DNA from: Chlorobiota bacterium
Lineage (GTDB): Bacteria; Bacteroidota; Ignavibacteria; Kapaibacteriales; NICIL-2
Direction of reading: 5' to 3'
Assembly (NCBI GenBank): GCA_003695605.1
Contig: RFIK01000141.1
Coordinates: 1-6,983, forward strand
DNA: 6,983 nt
How positions within the stretch are numbered: position 1 is the first letter of the stretch; every line of letters begins with the position of its first letter. The notes beneath the pieces were generated by a model that was not told the origin of the DNA, did not search any database, and saw nothing but the letters and a program-made list of their open reading frames with translations. Below are positions 1 to 6,727 of this stretch, piece by piece. The position numbers were made by a program, and so were the translations under genes.

Positions 1-741
1 CGTCAGGCATTCAACTACGCTGTCGATCGGGAACGTATTCTGCGCTTTGTACTCAAAGGCCAAGGTGGGATGCCAGCGCATCATGGCTTGGTTCCCCCAG
101 CGATGCCGGATTATCCTGCCGACCGTGTCCGAGGGTACCATTTCGACCCAGCACGAGCCCGGCAGCTGCTTGCAGAGGCAGGCTATGGCAGGAATGGAAT
201 GTTCCCTCCCTTGGAACTACAGCTCAACAGTGGTGGTGGGAGGAATCTCCTCGTTGCCGAAGCAGTCCAACAGCAGCTTGGCGAATATCTCGGTATTCAG
301 GTGGGACTCAAGATCGTCGAATTTGCACGTCACCTGGACGAAATTGACCACGGACGCGCACCGTTTTTTCGCTTGGGCTGGATTGCCGACTATCCAGACC
401 CCGAATCGTTCCTCAACCTCTACTACGGCAAGCTCGTGCCCCGCGATCCGACGGCGGCATCGCCGCTCAATAGCACTCGCTATCGCAACCCTCGCTACGA
501 CGCGCTCTTCGAGGCAGCACGCTCCCAGCTCGATCGCCGCCGTCGGAACGAACTCTTCGCTCAGGCTGAGCAAGTTGCCATCGCTGATGCTCCAATGCTA
601 CTGCTGTTTTACGACGAAGACTACCGGCTCTTGCAGCCGTACGTCCGCGGCTATCGGAACAACGCGATGGATCGGCGACAGTACGTCTACGTATGGTTCG
701 ACCGCCGCAGTCTCGAGGCACTCGCTACGTCAGGATTGTAA
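1..741 (+). CDS. ABC transporter substrate-binding protein, family 5 (peptide/oligopeptide type), C-terminal part
   Basis: The open frame runs in from the left edge, so the N-terminus, including any signal peptide or lipobox, is outside the window; 246 residues are visible before TAA. It reads as the C-terminal lobe of an OppA/DppA-like (SBP_bac_5) protein. It opens with FNYAVDRERI followed by a GMPAHHGLVPPAMP stretch, the usual 'AVDRe.i ... vPp' region. The middle has FFRLGWIADYPDPESFLNLYY, and the end has RNELFAQAEQVAIADAPMLLLFY followed by VRGY. All are characteristic of the family. Known role: the protein binds oligopeptides or related solutes outside the cytoplasmic membrane and hands them to an ABC permease. 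No permease or ATPase gene lies downstream; the next gene is convergent and overlaps this one by 17 bases. Substrate cannot be told from this fragment. An internal ATG at 70 is not the real start, because homology-like sequence continues upstream of it. Confidence 0.9.
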   Translation, partial: RQAFNYAVDRERILRFVLKGQGGMPAHHGLVPPAMPDYPADRVRGYHFDPARARQLLAEAGYGRNGMFPPLELQLNSGGGRNLLVAEAVQQQLGEYLGIQVGLKIVEFARHLDEIDHGRAPFFRLGWIADYPDPESFLNLYYGKLVPRDPTAASPLNSTRYRNPRYDALFEAARSQLDRRRRNELFAQAEQVAIADAPMLLLFYDEDYRLLQPYVRGYRNNAMDRRQYVYVWFDRRSLEALATSGL

Positions 742-1585
742 TCAGGGCGAGGATGAGCGCGACACCTCCGAGGACAAGGGAGATCCATACCGACAGCGAC
801 ATCCGCCGCTCGAGCGCATCCGCCCTGCGGATAATCTCTTGGGCGCGGGCGTTTGCGCGGGCAAGGTCGCTGGCTAAGTCTGTGTTACCGAAGAGCCGAC
901 TGAGCGCCTGCCCAATACGCTCGTCCACCTGGGCGCTGTAATCGTCGAGCTTATCGTTGAAACGGCGCTCGGCTTCTTCAAGCATGGAGACGATGTACTT
1001 GCTGGTCTCATCGAGGATGTAGCGCGTTTCGGGGATCTTCTTTTTGTAGCGTGCCAACTCCTCGTTCAACTCTGCGATCTCTTTTTTGAAGAACTCCTGC
1101 ATCGCGTAGATATGCGAGTCGAGCGTGCTGACATCCCCTTCGATCGTTCGGAGTTTGCTGGCGATGTAATCCTCGAGCTTGCCGAAGCGTTCATCGGTAG
1201 CGGACTCAACCATCTGTCGAATGCTCAAGAGTATCGCGTCAAGTTCGAGCGTTCGCTTGGCAAACCGCTCTTCGAGCTTGGTAAGGCTCACGCGGAGCTG
1301 TTCAATAGTTGCAAGCTCGGTGTACATCCGCTCGACGAGGCTGATGTGCTCACGGAATTGCTCCAGCTCCGATTCGACGGATCCACGCAGCATCTGCTGG
1401 AGGTCCTGGACCGAGTGCTTGAGTTGATCGAATTCATGATAGGCCGTTGCGCGGAATTGATCGAGCTCGTAGGCTTTCCGCATGAGCGTTTCGTAGACAG
1501 CCTTGTATTGCTCCGCTTGTTGGCGGACGGTGCTAAAAAGCTCGAGCAAACTCTGGCTTACAGGGATGCCGCTTGTTTGTGGCAT
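725..1585 (-). CDS. coiled-coil protein with a C-terminal membrane anchor, function unknown
   Basis: I do not recognise a named family. The 286-residue product is almost entirely helical and rich in Glu, Lys, Arg, Leu and Gln, with heptad-like spacing over roughly residues 10-260 (for example the stretches around SELEQFREHISLVERMY and TLELDAILLSIRQMVE). Helix-breaking residues are rare; a proline at about residue 185 (KKIPETR) may mark a hinge. It has no N-terminal signal. The only hydrophobic segment is at the extreme C-terminus, about residues 264-285 (SVWISLVLGGVALILALITI), preceded by the basic ERR. This suggests a tail-anchored protein with its long coiled-coil in the cytoplasm (inference). 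The start at 1585 lies inside the upstream gene, overlapping it by 28 bases, and has no clear Shine-Dalgarno sequence, so translational coupling is likely. The 3' end overlaps the convergent transporter gene by 17 bases. It could be a scaffold or envelope-spanning organiser; nothing in the sequence shows an enzymatic motif. Confidence 0.82.
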   Translation of the reverse strand: MPQTSGIPVSQSLLELFSTVRQQAEQYKAVYETLMRKAYELDQFRATAYHEFDQLKHSVQDLQQMLRGSVESELEQFREHISLVERMYTELATIEQLRVSLTKLEERFAKRTLELDAILLSIRQMVESATDERFGKLEDYIASKLRTIEGDVSTLDSHIYAMQEFFKKEIAELNEELARYKKKIPETRYILDETSKYIVSMLEEAERRFNDKLDDYSAQVDERIGQALSRLFGNTDLASDLARANARAQEIIRRADALERRMSLSVWISLVLGGVALILALITILT

Positions 1586-1866
1586 TGTTCAACAGTGGAG
1601 AGAAATACAGCAAGTGCATCGCGCAACTCAGCAAGGAGTACACACTCGACTTCGGGGAGCACAACGTTGCTTCGCTGGAGCAAGATGCGGAGCATCTGGT
1701 AGCGAAAGGACGTGTCGTGCTCGAAGCGCTCTCGCATTGTCGTCTGCAAAAAGTCGTAGAGCCCGCCTGCATCAGCAAGCTGCTCATAGTACGTAATCGG
1801 ATGGACGAGCGATGCGCGTTCTGCCGCCACATCCGCAGAAGGATTCGGTGGAACTGTTCTCATCAT
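1558..1866 (-). CDS. small helical hypothetical protein upstream of the coiled-coil gene
   Basis: This product of about 102 residues is not one I recognise. It is mainly helical, with an aromatic patch (PITYYEQL, about residues 23-30; GLYDFL, 35-40), a charged segment (MRERFEHDTSFRYQMLRILLQR, about 44-65) and a hydrophobic helix LLAELRDALAVFL near the C-terminus. There is no signal peptide and no convincing membrane segment. The last 28 bases overlap the start of the downstream coiled-coil gene in another frame, so the two are probably co-translated and may work together (inference). The start is uncertain: two adjacent ATG codons lie at 1866-1861, with a weak GGA-like element upstream. A further in-frame ATG at 1947 would add 27 residues but would run into the region where rel initiates. 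I chose 1866 because it leaves a free divergent promoter region. Confidence 0.6.
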   Translation of the reverse strand: MMRTVPPNPSADVAAERASLVHPITYYEQLADAGGLYDFLQTTMRERFEHDTSFRYQMLRILLQRSNVVLPEVECVLLAELRDALAVFLSTVEQCHKQAASL

Positions 1867-1930
1867 GATTCCGAAGTGAGCACGCACGGCATAGTTCGGC
1901 ACCGTCTGTATCGGCACTGACGAGTGAATC

Positions 1931-1959
1931 TTGAACACAACGCCCATGCAGTAGTTTCG
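1931..1959 (+). promoter_or_regulatory. possible rel promoter in the divergent intergenic region
   Basis: TTG at 1931-1933 and TAGTTTCG at 1952-1959 are separated by 18 bases. This resembles the Bacteroidota-type pair (TTTG, about 19 bases, TAnnTTTG) with one mismatch in the downstream box. Read as a sigma-70 promoter, TTGAAC and TAGTTT are only 15 bases apart, which is short. Initiation would fall near 1965, giving a leader of about 25 bases to the ATG at 1990. If it is real, the alternative GTG start at 1924 for rel is excluded. The match is modest and could be chance. Confidence 0.25.
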
Positions 1960-1989
1960 TCTTTAGAAGTGCATGTCCCGTCCCGAACG

Positions 1990-4230
1990 ATGAAGCTCGG
2001 CTTCCTTTGGCGGAAAACGAAAGAGCTTTCGCATACGATCGGTATCGATCCGGATGCCGATCTGGAGCTACTGCTCGATGAATGCCGTCGCAATCTGGCA
2101 CGATGCGACGAAGCGCTCATCCGCAAAGCATTTCAATTCTGCATCCAGGCACACAAGAACGACGTCCGTGAGTCCGGCGAACCGTACTACACACATCCGC
2201 TCGAAGTTGCGCGCATCATCGTCAACGAAATTCCGCTCGACGACGTTAGCGTCTGTGCTGCACTTCTCCACGACGTCGTCGAGGACACGACCTATTCACT
2301 CGACGACATCCGTGCTGAGTTCGGCAGCACCGTTGCCGAGATTGTTGACGGCGCGACCAAGATCAGCGGCATCTTCCGTAGCACAGAACTACGGCAAGCG
2401 GAGAACTATCGCAAGTTGCTTCTTGCCCTGGTCAAGGACGTCCGCGTCATCTTGATCAAGTTTGCCGATCGCCTGCACAATATGCGTACACTCGGACACC
2501 TTCCGCCAGAGCGGCAACAGCGTGTCGCTCGCGAGACACTCGACATCTACGCGCCGTTTGCGCATCGCTTCGGACTTGCCAATCTCAAGTGGGAGTTGGA
2601 GGACTTAGCTTTCAAGTACCTCAACCCGACCGACTACGATGCCATCAAGCAGGCGCTCGCCGAATCCCGATCAGACCGTGAAGCCTATATCGCGCGGTTT
2701 GTCGAACCTATCGTCGAGCGACTCAAGAAGGAAGGCTTCCGCTTCGAAATCACCGGCCGCCCCAAGCACATCTACTCGATCTACCTGAAAATGCAACGCC
2801 TGGGTGTACCGCTCAGCGAGCTGTACGATCTGCTCGCTGTGCGTATCATCCTCGATACCAACGAGAACAAAGATTGCTACACGGTCTACGGCATCGTTGC
2901 AGACATCTACGAGCCGATCGCCGAGCGCTTCAAAGATTACATCGCCCGTCCGAAGAAGAACTCGTACCAATCGCTCCACGCTGCGTTCATTGGTCCCGAA
3001 GGCAAGCGTGTCGAGGTCCAAATCCGCACTCGTGCGATGCACGAAGTTGCCGAACGCGGCATTGCTGCCCACTTCCGCTACAAGGAAAATCAAGGCAACG
3101 GTCGCGTTCCCTCCTGGTGGCACGACAAAGAACTTGAGGAATGGGCAAACTGGGTCCGCGACATTTTCGAAAGTGCTGGCGATGAAGCCCCCGAACAACT
3201 CATCGAGTCGTTCAAGCTCAACCTTTACCAAGACGAGATCTACGTTTACACACCACGCAACGACCTGATCATCTTGCCCAAGGGTGCAACGCCGATTGAT
3301 TTTGCCTATGCAATCCACAGCGAGATCGGCAACCACTGCATCGGCGCAAAGGTCAACGGCAAACTCGTCCCCCTCGACCACAAACTCCAAACTGGCGATC
3401 AGGTTGAAATCCTTACCTCGAAAAATCAGCACCCAACGAGCGACTGGGAACGCATCTGCGTAACGCACAAAGCGAAATCGAACATACGCAAGTATCTCAA
3501 CGAGGAAAAACGTCGCGTCGTCGAGCTTGGCAAGCAGCTCTGGGAAAAGCAGCTCCGCAAGCTGGAATGCTCGCCAACCCAAGAACAATTCGACCGCATG
3601 CTCGCCAAGCTCGGTGTACCAAGCCCCACCGAGTTTTTCTACAAGCTTGGCTTGGGCGTGCTCGACGTCGCATCTGCAGCGCAACTCCTTCGTGGTGAAC
3701 CGGCAGCCCCCTCCCTTCCTCCTGCCGAAATACAAGCGACGACAACCTTGCCAGAACGGCTTCGCTCCTCGAGCGCAGTGATCCTCGAAGGTGACCATCC
3801 GACGATCCCGAATCTGCTCTACCAGTACGCACGCTGCTGTAACCCAGTGCCCGGCGATGACATCGTCGGCGTGATCACCATCGGAAGTGGCATCAAGATT
3901 CATCGCCGTGACTGCCGCAACATTGCAGAGATGGGACAGCCTCTCCAGGCGCGCCTGGTCAATCTTTCCTGGGCACCACATTCGGATGGCGTGTATTTAG
4001 CAACCATTCGCGTTACTGGAGAAGACCGTTCCGGTATGCTCCACGACATCACGAATGCCATTACTGGCTACCGCAACACCAATATTCGGAGCGTCAACAT
4101 TGACGCCTTCGGCAGCGAGTTCGAGGGCATCATCACGCTCTACGTCGAAAATCTCGATCACCTCAACGAAATTTTCGCACGGATCAAACGCATCCGCGGG
4201 GTTCGGAGCGTGAGCCGATTCAATGGATAG
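1990..4230 (+). CDS. rel: bifunctional (p)ppGpp synthetase/hydrolase (Rel/SpoT family)
   Basis: This is the cytoplasmic enzyme that makes (p)ppGpp from ATP and GDP/GTP and hydrolyses it, setting the stringent response. With the ATG at 1990 it has 746 residues, normal for long RSH proteins. The N-terminal HD hydrolase carries H69, the LLHDVVEDT motif (H94, D95, E98, D99) and D160 in KFADRLHN. The synthetase follows, with GRPKHIYSIYLKM (about 256-268), RFKDYIARPKKNSYQSLH (313-330) and EVQIRT (342-347). RFKD is the basic RxKD signature of bifunctional Rel/SpoT enzymes; RelA-only proteins have an acidic ExDD there. Next come TGS (about 415-476, with DFAYAIHSEIGNHCIGAKVNG), the zinc-finger/RIS region ARCCNPVPGDDIVG with C616, C617, H638 and C642, and a C-terminal ACT domain (about 669-746). 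Both active sites look intact, so synthesis and hydrolysis are both expected. An in-frame GTG at 1924 would add 22 residues of unremarkable sequence. No Shine-Dalgarno sequence is evident at either start. Confidence 0.96.
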   Translation: MKLGFLWRKTKELSHTIGIDPDADLELLLDECRRNLARCDEALIRKAFQFCIQAHKNDVRESGEPYYTHPLEVARIIVNEIPLDDVSVCAALLHDVVEDTTYSLDDIRAEFGSTVAEIVDGATKISGIFRSTELRQAENYRKLLLALVKDVRVILIKFADRLHNMRTLGHLPPERQQRVARETLDIYAPFAHRFGLANLKWELEDLAFKYLNPTDYDAIKQALAESRSDREAYIARFVEPIVERLKKEGFRFEITGRPKHIYSIYLKMQRLGVPLSELYDLLAVRIILDTNENKDCYTVYGIVADIYEPIAERFKDYIARPKKNSYQSLHAAFIGPEGKRVEVQIRTRAMHEVAERGIAAHFRYKENQGNGRVPSWWHDKELEEWANWVRDIFESAGDEAPEQLIESFKLNLYQDEIYVYTPRNDLIILPKGATPIDFAYAIHSEIGNHCIGAKVNGKLVPLDHKLQTGDQVEILTSKNQHPTSDWERICVTHKAKSNIRKYLNEEKRRVVELGKQLWEKQLRKLECSPTQEQFDRMLAKLGVPSPTEFFYKLGLGVLDVASAAQLLRGEPAAPSLPPAEIQATTTLPERLRSSSAVILEGDHPTIPNLLYQYARCCNPVPGDDIVGVITIGSGIKIHRRDCRNIAEMGQPLQARLVNLSWAPHSDGVYLATIRVTGEDRSGMLHDITNAITGYRNTNIRSVNIDAFGSEFEGIITLYVENLDHLNEIFARIKRIRGVRSVSRFNG

Positions 4231-4297
4231 AGAGAACAGCGTCAGGTGAATGCTCTTCGATCGCTGGTGCACAGGAGCGCATCTGCAGCACTGGGCA

Positions 4298-4325
4298 TTC
4301 CCTTGCTTCCATCCTTGGCAAGGAA
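4298..4325. terminator. weak hairpin in the convergent rel/phosphatase gap
   Basis: CCTTGC (4301-4306) pairs with GCAAGG (4318-4323) around an 11-base loop. A further TT/AA pair closes it across one bulged C at 4300. It sits in the 122-base gap between the ends of two convergent genes, where a bidirectional terminator would be expected. No T-run follows on either strand, so it is not a canonical intrinsic terminator. I see nothing else in this gap. Confidence 0.2.
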
Positions 4326-4352
4326 CGAGACCCGTTGGCGGGAAGAGTAACT

Positions 4353-4895
4353 CTACGCTTCGACTGCCCTGCGGAGCACATCCAAACACGATGCAAGATC
4401 GGGTACGACTGCAAATGCAGCTGGTGTGTCCTCCGGTGCATATGGCCCAACTAAAATTGCTCTGACTCCAGCCTTGACAGCAGCCTCGACATCGCTTGGC
4501 ATATCGCCAATCATCCACGACGATGATGCATCGCCGTTCCATTTTGCGAGTGCTTCCAGAAGCATCGTTGGCTGCGGCTTGCGGCAGCGCGACTGGAGCG
4601 AATCCAGCTCTGTGCAGTAGTACACGTCGTCGAATCTGCTCCCTGTGCGTTCTTCGATGCGCGATTGCATCCATTCGGTGAGCGCCCAAAGTTGGCGATC
4701 GGTCATGATCCCTTTGGCGACCCCTTGCTGATTGGAAACAATAATTGCGCGGAAGCCTGCATCCTTGACCCATCGAAAGAGCGGGAAAAATCCCTCGCAG
4801 AAGATGAACTCGTCGGGCGTTCGAACGTAGCCACCCTCGATGCGACGGTTGACGATTCCGTCGCGATCGAAGAATACTACCTGCGACGTTTCCAC
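4353..4895 (-). CDS. HAD-superfamily IIIA phosphatase, D-glycero-heptose bisphosphate phosphatase (GmhB)/HisB-N-like
   Basis: This 180-residue product matches the length of GmhB-type phosphatases, which remove one phosphate from D-glycero-D-manno-heptose 1,7-bisphosphate on the way to LPS core or S-layer heptose. HAD motif I is FFDRDGIVNRR, with nucleophile D10 and acid/base D12. Motif II is in IIVSNQQGVAKG (S54). Motif III Lys is K106 in CRKPQP, and motif IV is MIGDMPSDVEAA (D131, D135). All catalytic residues are present. Odd point: the loop before CRKP is short, and only C94 and C104 remain of the four zinc ligands seen in E. coli GmhB; the positions corresponding to the His and third Cys read Glu96 and Ser102. 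The substrate could therefore differ from heptose bisphosphate, and I leave the symbol blank. The start is a GTG sharing its first G with the ruvB stop (TAGTG), without a Shine-Dalgarno sequence, so it probably depends on reinitiation after ruvB. Confidence 0.85.
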   Translation of the reverse strand: METSQVVFFDRDGIVNRRIEGGYVRTPDEFIFCEGFFPLFRWVKDAGFRAIIVSNQQGVAKGIMTDRQLWALTEWMQSRIEERTGSRFDDVYYCTELDSLQSRCRKPQPTMLLEALAKWNGDASSSWMIGDMPSDVEAAVKAGVRAILVGPYAPEDTPAAFAVVPDLASCLDVLRRAVEA

Positions 4896-5926
4896 TACGA
4901 ATCGCCAAACAGTGACATCATCGAGTGTGGAGGCGCGATCCCCAGGTGCTTATAGGCAAGCGGGGTGACTTCGCGTCCACGAGGGGTGCGGTTGAGGAAG
5001 CCTTCCCGAATCAAGAAGGGCTCGTAGACTTCCTCGATTGTACCAGGCTCTTCGCCAACGGCAACAGCAAGTGCGTTGAGCCCAACTGGACCACCATGGA
5101 ACTTCTCGATGATTGTCAGGAGAATCGTTTTGTCCATCTCATCGAGGCCGTATTCGTCCACATCGAGTGCGTCGAGCGTCATGAGCGCAATCTCACGCGT
5201 GATAATCCCGGCGCCATGGACATCGGCAAAGTCCCGTGTGCGGCGGAGCAGACGGTTTGCGATCCGCGGTGTTCCGCGCGAGCGACGTGCAATCTCCATT
5301 GCTGCTTCATCCTCGATTGGGACACCGAGAATCGAAGCCGATCGCATCACAATGTGGAAGAGTTCGGCAGCATCGTAGTAATCGAGCCGACTGACGATCC
5401 CAAAGCGCGACCGCAAGGGACTGCTAATAAGCCCAGCACGCGTCGTTGCACCGACGAGCGTAAAGCGCGGCAAGGAAATCTGAATCGAACGCGCTGCCGG
5501 ACCGCTTTCGATCATGATGTCAATGCGGAAGTCCTCCATTGCAGAGTAGAGGTACTCCTCGATGACGCGCGTGAGGGAATGGATTTCGTCAATGAACAGA
5601 ATGTCGCGTTCGTTCAGATTGGTGAGTAGTCCCGCCAAATCGCCAGGCTTTTCCAGCACCGGTCCGCTGGTAACTTTGATGTCGCTGCCCATCTCGTTTG
5701 CGATGATGTAGCTCAGGGTTGTTTTCCCCAAGCCAGGCGGACCGATAAAGAGCACATGGTCGAGCGATTCCCCACGCTTGCGTGCAGCAGCGATGTACAC
5801 TTTGAGGTTGTCGAGGATCTTTTTCTGTCCGCGAAACTCAGCAAAACGCGATGGCCGCAGCGAGCTATCAAGCTCGTCATCGGCGGTTCGTTCCGGTGTG
5901 CGGATGGGCGACTGCGGACGTGCCAT
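4895..5926 (-). CDS. ruvB: Holliday junction branch migration ATPase RuvB
   Basis: RuvB is the hexameric AAA+ motor that, with RuvA, drives branch migration of Holliday junctions during recombinational repair. The 343-residue product has the normal family length. It starts with a short basic tail and then the family-typical LRPSRFAEFRGQ. Walker A is GPPGLGKTT (about residues 62-70) and Walker B is IDEIH (about 112-116). Sensor 1 is GATTRAG (159-165), and the arginine-finger region PLRSRFGI follows at about 170-177. Sensor 2 is RGTPRIANRLLRR (218-230), and the C-terminal winged helix contains GTIEEVYEPFLIREGFLNRT (about 295-314). I chose the ATG at 5926 because AGAGG lies 8 bases upstream; a further ATG at 5956 would add ten residues of low-complexity leader. 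ruvA and ruvC are not in the window. It follows sdhB after 42 bases and overlaps the downstream phosphatase by one base, so it is probably read from a promoter farther upstream or within sdhB. Confidence 0.97.
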   Translation of the reverse strand: MARPQSPIRTPERTADDELDSSLRPSRFAEFRGQKKILDNLKVYIAAARKRGESLDHVLFIGPPGLGKTTLSYIIANEMGSDIKVTSGPVLEKPGDLAGLLTNLNERDILFIDEIHSLTRVIEEYLYSAMEDFRIDIMIESGPAARSIQISLPRFTLVGATTRAGLISSPLRSRFGIVSRLDYYDAAELFHIVMRSASILGVPIEDEAAMEIARRSRGTPRIANRLLRRTRDFADVHGAGIITREIALMTLDALDVDEYGLDEMDKTILLTIIEKFHGGPVGLNALAVAVGEEPGTIEEVYEPFLIREGFLNRTPRGREVTPLAYKHLGIAPPHSMMSLFGDS

Positions 5927-5934
5927 GGTGCAAG

Positions 5935-5940
5935 CCTCTA
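5935..5940 (-). promoter_or_regulatory. ribosome binding site of ruvB
   Basis: On the minus strand TAGAGG stands 8 bases before the ATG at 5926, a good Shine-Dalgarno position. It decides between that ATG and the in-frame ATG at 5956, which has no such element. The site lies in the 42-base sdhB-ruvB gap. Confidence 0.6.
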
Positions 5941-5968
5941 CGGTAGCAGCACGCAAAGATAGTGCTCC

Positions 5969-6727
5969 TTACGGCAGCACCTCCTCGCCAACGAGCGCAG
6001 CGCGACGCAGGTCGCGGTTGAGCTGAGCAATGTATTCGACGCTAATGCCTTTCGGGCACGCTGCCTCGCACTCGTAGTGGTTACTGCAGTGGCCAAAGCC
6101 TTCGGATTCCATTGCCTCGACCATCCGCCGGACGCGCCGGTAGCGCTCTGGCTGCCCTTGCGGAAGTGAACCCAAATGCGCAACCTTTGCAGCGACAAAG
6201 AGCATCGCCGAGGCGTTCGGGCACGCTGCGACACAGGCACCGCAACCGATACATGCAGCAGCATCGAATGCACGATCCGCAGCTGGCTTCGGAACCGGAA
6301 TCGCGTTGGCATCAGGAACACCACCCGTGTGGCAACTAATGTAGCCACCAGCAGCAATGATGCGGTCGAAGCTGCTGCGATCAACGATGAGGTCCTTGAG
6401 CACCGGAAATGCACGCGCACGCCATGGCTCGATCCAGAGCTCGTCTCCGTCGCGGAACATCCGCATGTGGAGCTGGCATGCCGTCGTCCGCTTCCGCGGC
6501 CCATGGGGACGGCCGTTGATGACCATGCCGCAGGATCCACAGATGCCCTCGCGACAGTCGTGCTCGAATGCGACGGGGTCTTTTCCTTCTGCAATGAGCC
6601 GCTCGTTGAGGACATCGAGCATTTCGAGGAAACTCATGTGCGGGCTTACATCGTCGAGCTGGTACGTCTCGAATCTCCCAGCGACGTTCGGCCCCGCTTG
6701 ACGCCAGATGTGGAGAGTCAGTTTCAT
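5969..6727 (-). CDS. sdhB: succinate dehydrogenase/fumarate reductase iron-sulfur subunit
   Basis: This is the electron-transfer subunit of respiratory complex II, linking the flavoprotein SdhA to the quinone site of the membrane anchor on the cytoplasmic face. It has 252 residues. The N-terminal ferredoxin domain carries the [2Fe-2S] ligands C58, C63 and C66 (CREGICGSC) plus C84. The C-terminal domain has CIGCGACVAACP (C159, C162, C165, C169) and C214, C220 and C224 in HCSNHYECEAACPKGIS. By family rule C159, C162, C165 and C224 hold [4Fe-4S], and C169, C214 and C220 hold [3Fe-4S]. All expected cysteines are present. The direction of the reaction (succinate oxidation or fumarate reduction) cannot be told from sequence. 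The ATG at 6727 shares one base with the sdhA stop (TAATG) and has GGAG 9 bases upstream; the open frame extends farther but only through sdhA. No membrane-anchor gene follows, so sdhC is probably upstream of sdhA, outside the window. Confidence 0.95.
   Translation of the reverse strand: MKLTLHIWRQAGPNVAGRFETYQLDDVSPHMSFLEMLDVLNERLIAEGKDPVAFEHDCREGICGSCGMVINGRPHGPRKRTTACQLHMRMFRDGDELWIEPWRARAFPVLKDLIVDRSSFDRIIAAGGYISCHTGGVPDANAIPVPKPAADRAFDAAACIGCGACVAACPNASAMLFVAAKVAHLGSLPQGQPERYRRVRRMVEAMESEGFGHCSNHYECEAACPKGISVEYIAQLNRDLRRAALVGEEVLP

Noticed and set aside
47..877. A 276-residue plus-strand frame across the transporter gene
   Set aside because: It overlaps the clear solute-binding-protein frame; its sequence is low-complexity (Ser/Thr/Arg-rich) and shows no domain.
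2671..3981. A 436-residue open frame on the minus strand opposite rel
   Set aside because: rel is unambiguous over this whole stretch, with conserved synthetase, TGS and zinc-region motifs. The antisense frame has no recognisable domain and arises from the codon bias of rel.
4231..4352. A small gene in the convergent gap
   Set aside because: Short open frames exist but have no ribosome binding site or recognisable sequence; only a weak hairpin is visible.
3997..4908. A 303-residue minus-strand frame across the end of rel, the gap and the phosphatase
   Set aside because: It runs antisense to the ACT domain of rel and out of frame with the phosphatase motifs; it has no coherent domain.
4925..5629. 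A 234-residue plus-strand frame opposite ruvB
   Set aside because: RuvB is complete and strongly conserved in the other strand; this is a shadow frame.
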